This document shows, piece by piece, positions 50,281 through 58,753 of a stretch of 64,000 nucleotides of DNA (position 1 is its first letter; every line of letters begins with the position of its first letter). Made by a program: the position numbers and the translations under genes. The notes beneath the pieces are model-generated. The model worked only from the letters and a program-made list of their open reading frames with translations, ran no database searches and was not told where the DNA came from. Location: contig CAVOVJ010000004.1 in assembly GCA_963699835.1 (NCBI GenBank), positions 186,001 through 250,000 of the forward strand. Reading direction: 5' to 3'. The DNA comes from BM003 sp963699835 (lineage in GTDB: Bacteria; Pseudomonadota; Gammaproteobacteria; Steroidobacterales; BM003).

Positions 50281-50841
50281 GTGACGACGGACGAGATACG
50301 TCTGGTGGTGCTAGACCGCGACGGTGTCATCAACTCAGCCCCGGAGACCTATGTGCTCAGCGCGCGAGACTGGATCCCGATCGATGGTAGTCCTGAGGCC
50401 ATCGCGGCGCTCAGCCAATATGGTTTTACGGTTTGTGTTGCCACGAATCAGTCGTGTATCGGCCGTGGCCTCGTCAGTCGCGAGGACGTCGATCTCATCC
50501 ACCGGGAAATGTGCGACCGGGTCGAACGGGCCGGTGGCCGGATCGATCGCATATGGGTGTGCCCGCATCGCCCGGATCAGTCCTGCGAGTGCCGCAAACC
50601 CCGCGCCGGGATGTTGCGTCAGATCGCGGAGTATTATGGTGTCGGGCTTGATCGCGTTCCGATAGTCGGCGACGCAGCGACCGATCTGCAGGCGGCCTCC
50701 AGCGTCGGCGCCCGGGGGCTCCTGGTGCTGACCGGGAAGGGACAGGACACGCTGGCAGCACTGGGTCCGAGCACGGAGCTGGAAGTGTATGCTGACCTTG
50801 GCAAGGTCGCCGCAACGCTTATCGACGAGGGTGGGAACTGA
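50281..50841 (+). CDS. gmhB: D-glycero-beta-D-manno-heptose-1,7-bisphosphate 7-phosphatase
   Basis: 186 residues from GTG 50281. HAD motifs: LVVLDRDGVINSAPETYV (nucleophile Asp and acid Asp), VATNQSCIGRG, the zinc-type Cys cluster CPHRPDQSCECRKPRAGM (positions of the family zinc), and VGDAATDLQAA. Role: LPS inner-core heptose pathway, dephosphorylating heptose bisphosphate. The order glyS-gmhB-plsC-gyrB matches the Pseudomonas origin region. Confidence 0.95.
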   Translation: MTTDEIRLVVLDRDGVINSAPETYVLSARDWIPIDGSPEAIAALSQYGFTVCVATNQSCIGRGLVSREDVDLIHREMCDRVERAGGRIDRIWVCPHRPDQSCECRKPRAGMLRQIAEYYGVGLDRVPIVGDAATDLQAASSVGARGLLVLTGKGQDTLAALGPSTELEVYADLGKVAATLIDEGGN

Positions 50842-50845
50842 AGCA

Positions 50846-51587
50846 ATGCTTTACCTGCGATCGCTGATCTTTACCGTTTTGTTCATCGTGACGATCGTCA
50901 TCACGTCCGCGTTGATTTGTATTTTCGGTGTATTTGACCGGCGCATTGGTTTCAGGATCGGCAGCATCTGGGCACGGGCGATCATGGGCTTTGGTGCATG
51001 GTTTTGCGGGATGCGTTTCGAGATCGAAGGCACCGAGAATATCCCGAACGAACCCTCCGTCGCACTGATGAAACATTCCTCGACCTGGGAGACGATCGCC
51101 GGGCTTTTCTTCGTCCCGCAACACACCTGGGTCCTGAAACGCGAGTTGATGTGGATACCGATCGTCGGCTGGGCGTTGTATGTCCTCAATCCGATTGCGA
51201 TCAACCGCAGCGCCGGAAGATCCGCGGTACAACAGGTCCTGCGGCAGGGCCGCGAACGGCTCGCCGACGGATTGTGGATCGTCATTTTTCCAGAGGGAAC
51301 GCGTGTGGCCCCGGGTCAGACGCGCCGCTTTGGCATGTCGGGAGTGTTGCTCGCCAGCGATACGGGCGCGCCATTAGTGCCGATCGCCCACAATGCCGGT
51401 GACTGCTGGCGGCGGCGTGGCCTGATCAAGAAACCCGGTCTGATACGCGTGGTTATCGGCAAACCGATCCCGACCCAAGGGCGCGTTCCGAGAGAAGTCA
51501 ACGCCGAAGCTCAGCAACTGGATCGAGTCGACGATCGCCGGCTTCGAAAAATCTGCGCCCACCGAAACCGAACGCACGACTATCTAG
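50846..51587 (+). CDS. plsC: 1-acylglycerol-3-phosphate O-acyltransferase (PlsC), with a frameshift near the end
   Basis: ATG 50846, 4 bases after gmhB. N-terminal membrane helix, acyltransferase motifs KHSSTWE (HX4E rather than the common HX4D, as in a known subgroup), INRSAGRSA, and IFPEGTR. The main frame reads on into non-family sequence. Dropping one base at about 51515-51518 gives NAEAQQ then WIESTIAGFEKSAPTETERTTI and a stop at 51587, 246 residues. Role: second acylation of phosphatidic acid synthesis at the inner membrane. The tail ends 30 bp from the convergent gyrB stop. Confidence 0.9.
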
Positions 51588-51608
51588 CCATATCTAGCTA
51601 AAATTTCC

Positions 51609-51624
51609 CATATATAGCTATATG
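51609..51624. repeat. AT-rich inverted repeat at the plsC/gyrB junction
   Basis: CATATA-TAGC-TATATG (51609-51624) with a perfect 12-bp palindrome ATATAGCTATAT inside it, overlapping the gyrB stop codon. Two TATCTAGC copies lie just upstream in plsC (51581-51599). It may act as a short bidirectional stop, but the stem is AT-rich and weak. Confidence 0.35.
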
Positions 51625-54035
51625 TCGAGATTGGCCACGGTCAGCGCGTTACGCTCGATGAATTCGCGACGCGGTTCTACCTGGTCGCCCATCAAAGTCG
51701 AGAAAATCTCGTCAGCCGCCACCGCATCCTCGATACGTACCTGCATCAGGCGGCGGCTGTCAGGATTAATCGTCGTCTCCCATAGCTGGTCCGGGTTCAT
51801 CTCGCCGAGGCCCTTGTAACGCTGGATATGCAAGCCGCGGCGCGCCTGTTCCATGAGCCACGCCATCGCTTCTTCGAATCCGCTAACGTCCAGACGCCGT
51901 TCGCCACGCTGCACGTACGCGCCATCGTCGATCAACTCACCCATTTCCGCGCCGAGTTCGGCAATTCTCCGATATTCGGCGGCACGGAAAAATTCCATTT
52001 TAATCAATTTCTTAGAGGTAACCCCATGACTGGTTATCGCGATTTCTATCGCCCCGGATTCGCCCGCTTCCGCGCCAGCCCAGCGCACCGCGAAACGCTC
52101 GGTTTCGCTGTCGTCCGCGGCCATTAGCTCGTGCAGCCGATCTGCCCAGGCGGACAGCCATTCGACATCATCGATACGCTCTTCGGTTACCCTGGGCATA
52201 TACAGCAGTTGATGAAGAACTCTTGCGTTGTAGCGCAGCGCCCAGCGGCGGATGATGGCCTGGACCTCGACGTACTTCCGTGCCAGATTTTCCAGCGCCG
52301 GGCCGCGTACGGGCGGAGCGTCCGCATTGACAAACAGCGCTGCGTTCTCGAGAGCGGAATTCAGCAGGTACGCGTCCAGTTCGGCATCGTCCTTGAGATA
52401 TCGTTCCTGCTTGCCTTTGCGTACCTTGTAGAGCGGCGGCTGTGCAATATAAATGTGACCGCGCTCTATCAATTCCGGCATCTGCCGGTAAAAAAAGGTC
52501 AGCAACAGCGTTCGGATATGCGATCCATCGACATCGGCATCGGTCATGATAATGACGCGGTGATAGCGCAGCTTGTCAGGGTCAAAATCCTCGCGGCCAA
52601 TCCCGCAACCCAGCGCCGTAATCAACGTACCTACCTCGACGGAGGACAACATTTTGTCGAACCGCGCCTTCTCGACGTTGAGAATCTTGCCCTTCAACGG
52701 CAGTACCGCCTGGGTTCTGCGGTCGCGGCCCTGTTTGGCGGATCCACCCGCAGAATCGCCCTCGACGAGGAATAACTCTGATTTTGCCGGATCCTTCTCC
52801 TGGCAATCCGCGAGCTTGCCCGGCAAACCCGCAACATCAAGAGCACCCTTGCGCCGCGTCATTTCGCGTGCCTTTCGGGCCGCTTCGCGGGCCCGGGCCG
52901 CCTCGATCATCTTGGCGACAATGGCTTTTGCTTCGGCGGGGTTCTCGAGCAAAAATTCGTCGAGCTTCTCCGCCACTACGGATTCCACGGCCGCCTTGAC
53001 CTCCGAGGAAACCAGTTTGTCCTTGGTCTGCGAGGAAAACTTGGGATCCGGTACCTTGACGGACAGCACAGCCGTCAAGCCTTCGCGCGAGTCGTCGCCA
53101 CTGGTAGAGACCTTCTCCTTCTTCAGCAGGCCTTCGCGCTCCATGTAGTTGTTCAACGTTCGTGTCAAAGCGCTGCGAAATCCCGCCAGGTGCGTACCAC
53201 CGTCCCGTTGCGGAATGTTGTTGGTAAAGCAGAACATATTCTCCTGATAGGAGTCGTTCCACTGCATTGACACTTCGACAGACATGTCATCGCGTTCGGC
53301 GAGAAAATGCAGCACGGTCGGGTGCACCGCGCTTTTTTTGCGGTTGAGATGTTCGACGAAAGCGCGGATGCCACCCTCGTACTCGAACACATCTTCGCGG
53401 CCGGTTCGCTCGTCACGCAAATGAATCCGCACGCCAGAGTTCAGAAACGACAACTCACGCAGGCGCTTGGCCAGAATCTCATAGTGAAATTCGATGTTGT
53501 TGAATATCTCGTCGCTCGGTTTGAACCGAATCGTCGTTCCGCTGCGATCGGATTCGCCCGTTACCTGCAGCGGCGTAACCGGCTCCCCGAGGCGATATTC
53601 CTGGTAGTGAACGTGGCCGTCGCGATAAACCGTCAGCTCGAGTTGTTCCGAGAGTGCATTCACGACTGAAACGCCGACCCCGTGCAGACCGCCCGACACC
53701 TTGTAGGAATTGTCATCGAACTTCCCGCCCGCGTGCAGCACGGTCATGATGACTTCAGCCGCGGAACGGCCTTCCTCGGCATGCATGCCAACCGGTACGC
53801 CGCGGCCGTCATCGGTAATCGTGACCGACTCATCGGCATGAATAGTGACCGTTACTTCGGAACAATGCCCGGCGAGCGCTTCGTCTATCGAATTATCGAC
53901 AACCTCGAACACCATATGGTGGAGGCCGGTCCCGTCATCGGTGTCTCCTATGTACATCCCTGGACGCTTGCGTACCGCATCGAGGCCTTTCAACACTTTG
54001 ATATTTCGGGAGTCGTAGGAGTTATCGTTTGTCAT
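51618..54035 (-). CDS. gyrB: DNA gyrase subunit B
   Basis: 805 residues. GHKL ATPase part: VFEVVDNSIDEALAGH, DDGRGVPV, GGLHGVGVSVVNAL, the transducer, then Toprim with EGDSAGGSAKQGRDRRTQAVLPL and TDADVDGSHIRTLLLTFF, and the C-terminal ARRGLHIQRYKGLGEMNPDQL motif. The insert after Toprim (about 560-730) is the 150-160 residue extension normal in gammaproteobacterial GyrB. Role: ATP-driven negative supercoiling with GyrA. Confidence 0.99.
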   Translation of the reverse strand: MTNDNSYDSRNIKVLKGLDAVRKRPGMYIGDTDDGTGLHHMVFEVVDNSIDEALAGHCSEVTVTIHADESVTITDDGRGVPVGMHAEEGRSAAEVIMTVLHAGGKFDDNSYKVSGGLHGVGVSVVNALSEQLELTVYRDGHVHYQEYRLGEPVTPLQVTGESDRSGTTIRFKPSDEIFNNIEFHYEILAKRLRELSFLNSGVRIHLRDERTGREDVFEYEGGIRAFVEHLNRKKSAVHPTVLHFLAERDDMSVEVSMQWNDSYQENMFCFTNNIPQRDGGTHLAGFRSALTRTLNNYMEREGLLKKEKVSTSGDDSREGLTAVLSVKVPDPKFSSQTKDKLVSSEVKAAVESVVAEKLDEFLLENPAEAKAIVAKMIEAARAREAARKAREMTRRKGALDVAGLPGKLADCQEKDPAKSELFLVEGDSAGGSAKQGRDRRTQAVLPLKGKILNVEKARFDKMLSSVEVGTLITALGCGIGREDFDPDKLRYHRVIIMTDADVDGSHIRTLLLTFFYRQMPELIERGHIYIAQPPLYKVRKGKQERYLKDDAELDAYLLNSALENAALFVNADAPPVRGPALENLARKYVEVQAIIRRWALRYNARVLHQLLYMPRVTEERIDDVEWLSAWADRLHELMAADDSETERFAVRWAGAEAGESGAIEIAITSHGVTSKKLIKMEFFRAAEYRRIAELGAEMGELIDDGAYVQRGERRLDVSGFEEAMAWLMEQARRGLHIQRYKGLGEMNPDQLWETTINPDSRRLMQVRIEDAVAADEIFSTLMGDQVEPRREFIERNALTVANLDI

Positions 54036-54062
54036 GCGGATACCTTGTGACCAATCGAATCA

Positions 54063-55130
54063 TTATACCACCGGCCGCAATTCTCCATGTTCCACGTGAA
54101 ACCTTTTTATTTTCCCCGGGAGAGGCAGATCTCGTCCCGGTAACTGAGTCACAAACAACTGCAAAGGCATAGAACATGCCAGGTTCAGCAGCCGCTCGAC
54201 CCGAGTTTCGTCAAGTTCCGCTTCCGGGTCGTCAAGCAACAGCACCCCCGGTTCACCACGGCGCTCGTGGAGGAGCCGCATCTGCCCCAGCGTAATCGCC
54301 GCTGACAACAATTTTTGCTGTCCTCGCGACACCCGCCCACGCGCGGTATGTCCGGCCAGACTCAGCCTGAGATCCGCGCGGTGCGGCCCGACCTGTGACG
54401 CGCCGTACTCGCGGTCGCGACCACGGTTTTGTCTGAGACACACCGCAAGCTCCTGGTCCAGCGGCCATCCTCGCCGGTATTCGCAAACCAGGTCTTCCCC
54501 CAACAACGTCATGCCCAGGCGTTGCACACTACTCTGAAGAAGCTCGGCGTAACGGTGTCGTGCCGCATCCACCTCCGATGCGGCCCCGGCCAGCTCGCCT
54601 TCCCAGGCCTCCACGGCCGCATCGGAACCACCGCTGCGGAGCAATACGTTGCGCTGCTGGTTTGCCTTGCGGTAGCGGCGCCAGGCGGAGATAAACGAAT
54701 GTTCCACGTGGAACACACCCCAATCCAGGAACTGGCGGCGCAATGCCGGTCCTTCCTCGACAAGCTTGTGAACGTTCGGATCGAGATTTTGAACCGGCAG
54801 CGCCCCGGCCATTTCTGCCAGTCCTCGCACCTTGCTGCCGCCAAGATGCGCCTCCAGGCCCTGACTGGATCCGCGGACTCCGGCAACCCGCACGCCTGCG
54901 GTGGAATCCAGCCAGCCCACGACTCTGAATTCTGCCGATCCATCTCGAACCAGGCTGGTCAGACGACCGGACCGGAATGACCGGCCGCGCCCCAGAACAT
55001 AGACCGCTTCGAGCAAACTCGTCTTGCCCGAAGCATTTTCTCCTTCGATGAGATTTACGTGCGAGCCGAATTCGACATCGACATTTCGCAAACAACGGAA
55101 GTCTTCGACCTGGAGTCTGTTGACACCCAT
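54063..55130 (-). CDS. recF: DNA replication and repair protein RecF
   Basis: 355 residues. Walker A GENASGKTS (30-38), signature RVSRGQQKLLSAA, Walker B VLLLDDPEAELDE. Role: ABC-type ATPase loading RecA at ssDNA gaps with RecO/RecR. Two parS-like palindromes lie within the coding sequence, both encoding FHVEH, so the palindrome is embedded in the reading frame. 27 bp upstream of the gyrB start and 19 bp downstream of dnaN. Confidence 0.97.
   Translation of the reverse strand: MGVNRLQVEDFRCLRNVDVEFGSHVNLIEGENASGKTSLLEAVYVLGRGRSFRSGRLTSLVRDGSAEFRVVGWLDSTAGVRVAGVRGSSQGLEAHLGGSKVRGLAEMAGALPVQNLDPNVHKLVEEGPALRRQFLDWGVFHVEHSFISAWRRYRKANQQRNVLLRSGGSDAAVEAWEGELAGAASEVDAARHRYAELLQSSVQRLGMTLLGEDLVCEYRRGWPLDQELAVCLRQNRGRDREYGASQVGPHRADLRLSLAGHTARGRVSRGQQKLLSAAITLGQMRLLHERRGEPGVLLLDDPEAELDETRVERLLNLACSMPLQLFVTQLPGRDLPLPGKIKRFHVEHGELRPVV
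54088..54103. other. parS-like chromosome-partition site inside recF (copy 1)
   Basis: TGTTCCACGTGAAACC, 15 of 16 bases identical to the Bacillus parS sequence TGTTCCACGTGAAACA that ParB recognises across many bacteria. About 25 bases before the recF stop, and 2.1 kb from the putative oriC, the normal place for parS. Confidence 0.85.
54700..54715. other. parS-like chromosome-partition site inside recF (copy 2)
   Basis: TGTTCCACGTGGAACA, a perfect 16-base palindrome differing at one base from the parS consensus. About 600 bp from copy 1, both within recF. Confidence 0.85.
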
Positions 55131-55149
55131 GCCCAGGCGCTAACCGCGG

Positions 55150-56248
55150 TTACAAGCGCATCGGCATCACGACGTATTTGCAGTCCGGATTCTCATCGGC
55201 CGAAATCAGGCAACTACTGTTCGAATCATGCAAACCGACCCGCACCTGATCGCTGTCGACCGCCGCCAACGCGTCAAGCAGGTAATTCACATTGAAACCG
55301 ATTTCCAGCCCTTCGCCTTCGTAGGAAACCTCAATCTCCTCCTCGGCTTCTTCCTGTTCCGGATTATGCGCCTGCACGACCAGACCGTTTTCCTTCAATT
55401 CCAGGCGAATACCGCGATACTTCTCGTTCGAAAGAATTGCGGTCCGTTGCAACGCCGAGCGCAGCACCGTGCGGTCGGCGATCAGATGCTTGTCCTGATT
55501 TTGCGGGATGACCCGGCTGTATTCCGGGAAACGTCCGTCGATCAACTTGGAGGTGAATCGAATACCGGCGAGCGAAACCCTGATGTGATTAGTCCCGACC
55601 GACACGGCAGCGGAACCCTGATCACCAAGTAATCGCTGCAGTTCCAGCACGCCTTTGCGAGGAACGATGACCTGCTGCCCCGCGGACAGTTGGTCGCCGA
55701 GTTCTAAGCTCAGCCATCGCCAGGCGGTGACCGTCTGTCGCGACGGTGCGCAGGTGCTGGCCCTCGGCCTCCACCAACATCCCGTTCAGGTAGTAGCGAA
55801 CATCCTGCTGGGCCATCGAAAAATGGGTTTTTTCCAGCAGTCTGCGCAAGGACTTCTGGTCCACTTCCAAATCGAGCTGGCTGTTGATTTGCTCGACAAC
55901 AGGAAACTCCGACGCAGGTAGCGTCGATAACGTAAACCGACTGCGGCCCGAACGGATGATGATCCGGTCACCGTTTTGCGTGACATTGACGGTCGCACCC
56001 TCCGGCAGCGCACGGACAATATCCAGCAGTTTTCTTCCGGGCACGGTGATTTCACCGGATTCCTGAACGGTCAGTTCACCGGAGGCAACCAGCTCGACTT
56101 CAAGATCGGTTGCGGTAATGTCCAGCCGATCATCATTTGCCACCAGCAGCACGTTGGCCAGGATCGGCATCGTTTGCCGTCGTTCGACAACGCCGATGAC
56201 CGCCTGCAACGGGGCCAGGAGAGCTTCTCTTTCCGCGCTCAACTTCAT
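55150..56248 (-). CDS. dnaN: DNA polymerase III beta sliding clamp, interrupted by one frameshift
   Basis: The first domain pair reads from ATG 56248 (MKLSAEREALLAPLQAVIGV) to TVATDGHRLAMAEL; the rest (LELQRLLGD to the family end CKYVVMPMRL) is one frame off. Removing one base at about 55705 joins them through ELGDQLSAGQQVIVPRKG and gives 365 residues, the standard clamp length. Role: processivity clamp of the replicase. Essential, so the break is almost certainly an error in the sequence rather than a pseudogene. Confidence 0.95.
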
Positions 56249-56467
56249 TGATCAACACCCATATATAGATAAATAAACTAATTAAAATCTAAATTATTAC
56301 TACTATTAAGGCTTGCGAATATCTTGGATAAGTTCTTATTTTATTTTATAAATCAACAATTTAGTCTGTGTTTTTTTACATGCAAATCGCAGGTACCGAT
56401 GCAGGTACCAGCTGTATACAAATTGTGGATAAATAACCATCAACGGTTTATCCACAGCCGGTTCACG
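56249..56467. other. oriC: Putative chromosomal origin oriC (DnaA boxes plus AT-rich tract)
   Basis: The only long AT-rich stretch in this part (56260-56390, runs such as TAAATAAACTAATTAAAAT) lies between dnaN and dnaA and is followed by two consensus DnaA boxes: TTATCCACA on the minus strand at 56424-56432 (read TGTGGATAA) and on the plus strand at 56448-56456. Position between dnaA and dnaN, with nearby parS, is the usual origin layout. No gene is seen here. Confidence 0.82.
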
Positions 56468-57801
56468 TCATCCCGCAAGGGTTCTCAACAGGTTTTGATA
56501 GTCTTCGCTGATCCGTGTGTCGGTATCTCTTAACTCTTTGATTTTTCTACATGCATGTAGCACTGTCGTGTGATCACGACCGCCAAAGGCGTCGCCGATT
56601 TCGGGCAGGCTGTGATTGGTCAGCTCCTTTGACAACGCCATTCCGATCTGCCGCGGGACGCGTGATCGAGCGGCTACGCCGTTTCGACAAGAGATCCGCG
56701 ACCCTGATCTTGTAGTACTCGGCGACTGTACGCTGGATATTGTCCACGGTGACCAGCCGCTCCTGTAATGCAAGCAGGTCGCGCAGCGCCTCTTTGGCAA
56801 AATCCATCGTGATCGGCTGGCCCGGTAAATTCGGCATTTGCCTTCAGTCTCCGCAGCGCTCCTTCGAGTTCACGAATATTCGAGCGAATCCGCTTTGCAA
56901 CGAAGAATGCCACCTCGTCAGGCAATGCGATATCCGCGGCTGCCGCCTTGCTCATCAGGATCGCAACACTGGTCTCGAGTTCCGGGGGCTCGATCGCCAC
57001 CGTGAGTCCCCAGCCGAATCTCGACTTCAGTCTCTCTTCGAGCCCGTCGACTTCCTTCGGATAACGATCGCAGGTAAGGATGACCTGCTGCTGCCCTTCA
57101 AGCAGCGCGTTGAAGGTATGAAAAAATTCTTCCTGTGACCGTTCTTTGCCGGCAAAGAATTGGATATCGTCGATCATCAGCGCATCGAGCGAACGATACG
57201 CCTGCTTGAATTCGTTGATCGTATTGTGCTGCAATGCGCGAACCATGTCCCCGACGAAACGTTCAGAGTGAACATAGGCGACCCGGGCGTTGCCGTTGTC
57301 GGCAATCATCTTGTTGCCGACCGCATGCATCAGGTGGGTCTTGCCGAGACCCACTCCGCCATAGATAAACAGAGGGTTATAGGCGATACCCGGGTTGGTA
57401 GCGACCTGGAATGCCGCCGCACGGGCAAGCTGGTTGCTTTTGCCCTCGACAAAGGTCGGGAATGTAAATGTACCATTGAGGCGGCTGCCCATTACTTCGG
57501 GAACACGCGGTTTGCTTTCGTTCGCGCCCGGGGATGCGACCCGCGGCGCGAGCGATTCGACCGAGCCGACCTCGAGCAGCACGACTGGCGCGCGAATGCC
57601 GCCGACGTGGCGCACCGCGCCCGTGATGCGGTCGAGGTAATTCTGGTTGATCCAGTCGACGACGTAGCGGTTCGGTGCGAGAAGCTTGAGCACACCGTTA
57701 TCCTCGATCGCCTGTAAAGGCAGAATCCAGGTATTAAAAAGCTGCTCGTCCAGCTCGTTTTCGAGCTCTCCCAGACAGCGAATCCATAAGGAGGAACTCA
57801 C
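56468..57801 (-). CDS. dnaA: Chromosomal replication initiator DnaA, interrupted by two frameshifts
   Basis: Start GTG 57801 gives SSSLWIRCLGELENELDEQ, as in other DnaA; the TTG at 57810 is less likely. AAA+ part: GGVGLGKTHLMHAVG, MIDDIQFFAGKERSQEEFFHTFN, IRELEGALRRLK. An extra base at 56821-56823 and another at 56655-56657 (both in CCC/GGG runs) break the frame; corrected, it reads TGQPITMDFAKEALRDL, KRRSRSITRPRQIGMALSKEL, and DAFGGRDHTTVLHACRKI to the end, 443 residues. Role: replication initiation. Both breaks are probably sequence errors. Confidence 0.96.
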
Positions 57802-57874
57802 CAGCGCCAACCCCCAGAGATGTGCGGCACGTCACGATGAGAAAGGGGAGGCAGTCTACCCGCGTTTTGGTGAG

Positions 57875-57883
57875 TTATCCACA
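57875..57883 (+). promoter_or_regulatory. DnaA box in the dnaA/rpmH intergenic region
   Basis: TTATCCACA, the strong consensus, about 74 bases upstream of the dnaA GTG; it probably serves autoregulation of dnaA or belongs to a second origin part. Confidence 0.75.
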
Positions 57884-57916
57884 GCCCCGGAAACCCGTGC
57901 ATTTTTCCTAGCGGAG

Positions 57917-57945
57917 TTGACCCGCGGCCGCGCTGGGCTTATTCT
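57917..57945 (+). promoter_or_regulatory. Sigma-70 promoter of rpmH-rnpA-yidD-yidC
   Basis: TTGACC (57917-57922), 17-bp spacer, TATTCT (57940-57945), the best complete -35/-10 pair in the window, 55 bases before the rpmH ATG. Confidence 0.8.
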
Positions 57946-57999
57946 TGCGCGTTTTCCGCAAGCTCCGGGCCCGGCAGAAATCTTAGGGAAGCCGTAACC

Positions 58000-58134
58000 A
58001 TGAAACGTACATTTCAACCCAGTAATCTGAAGCGCAAGCGCACCCACGGCTTTCGCGCGCGCATGGCGACCAAGAATGGCCGGTTGGTGCTGAAACGTCG
58101 TCGCGCCAAAGGCCGCGCGCGACTGGCCGTTTAA
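58000..58134 (+). CDS. rpmH: Large-subunit ribosomal protein bL34
   Basis: 44 residues beginning MKRTFQPSNLKRKRTHG and ending RRRAKGRARLAV; a fully typical bL34. Its position next to rnpA, divergent from dnaA, is the classical origin-region order. Ribosome site AGGGAAG upstream. Highly basic and binds 23S rRNA. Confidence 0.98.
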   Translation: MKRTFQPSNLKRKRTHGFRARMATKNGRLVLKRRRAKGRARLAV

Positions 58135-58196
58135 TAATCCTGGCAGTTAACAGACCCAGGCTTCGCGGCGACTCGAGATTTCCGCGGCAAAGGCGT

Positions 58197-58523
58197 TTGC
58201 TCGCCGCTGATCAATTCAAACGGGTCTTCGCCAATCCCATCCGCAGCGCCGATCAGTACTTTACCGTGTTGGCGAGAGTGAACGATCGCGAATATCCGCG
58301 CCTCGGCCTTGCGATTTCGCGTAAGGCTGCGGCTTCGGCAGTGCAGCGTAATCGGATCAAGCGAGTCATTCGTGAATCGTTCCGCCATAAACCGGATAAA
58401 TTACCGCCCGTCGACGTGGTCGTGATGGCCCGACCCTTGGCGGCCACAGCGAATAACGCTGAGCTCGGCCTTTCGCTGTCACGCCACTGGAGCAGAGTAA
58501 GACGCAAATGCGACGCCTGTTGA
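58197..58523 (+). CDS. rnpA: Ribonuclease P protein component
   Basis: At least 108 residues. Family centre: YPRLGLAISRKAAASAVQRNRIKRVIRESFR, with conserved Arg/Lys of the RNA-binding RNR motif. The start is uncertain: TTG 58197 is the first usual start, but the family N-terminus (PRQRRLLAADQFKRVF) continues in frame 19 residues upstream, with only CTG/ATA codons available. Role: protein subunit of RNase P, maturing tRNA 5' ends. It overlaps yidD by 16 bp. Confidence 0.92.
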   Translation: MLAADQFKRVFANPIRSADQYFTVLARVNDREYPRLGLAISRKAAASAVQRNRIKRVIRESFRHKPDKLPPVDVVVMARPLAATANNAELGLSLSRHWSRVRRKCDAC

Positions 58524-58738
58524 CGGCAATGATCCGTGCATACCAGATGGTGCTGAGCCCGGTTCTTGGCAACAATTGCCGTTTTCATCCGAGTTGTTCG
58601 GAGTATGCGCGCGAGGCTATTGAAAGCCATGGCGCCGTGCGCGGTGGCTGGCTTTCGCTGAAGCGCCTCGGACGCTGTCATCCATTCAATCATGGCGGTC
58701 TGGATCCGGTGCCCGATCCGCACCACACTGCCGAGTAG
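58508..58738 (+). CDS. yidD: Membrane protein insertion efficiency factor YidD
   Basis: 76 residues from ATG 58508, overlapping rnpA. Family stretch: NNCRFHPSCSEYAREAIESHG and LSLKRLGRCHPFNHGG with the three conserved Cys; an N-terminal amphipathic helix. Role: assists YidC in membrane protein insertion. 15 bp upstream of yidC. Confidence 0.95.
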   Translation: MRRLLTAMIRAYQMVLSPVLGNNCRFHPSCSEYAREAIESHGAVRGGWLSLKRLGRCHPFNHGGLDPVPDPHHTAE

Positions 58739-58753
58739 TCGGAACCTCAACGT

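Noticed and set aside
55150..57801. Programmed frameshifting in dnaN or dnaA
   Set aside because: No slippery heptamer with downstream structure; breaks occur in many unrelated genes and vary in sign, so errors are simpler.
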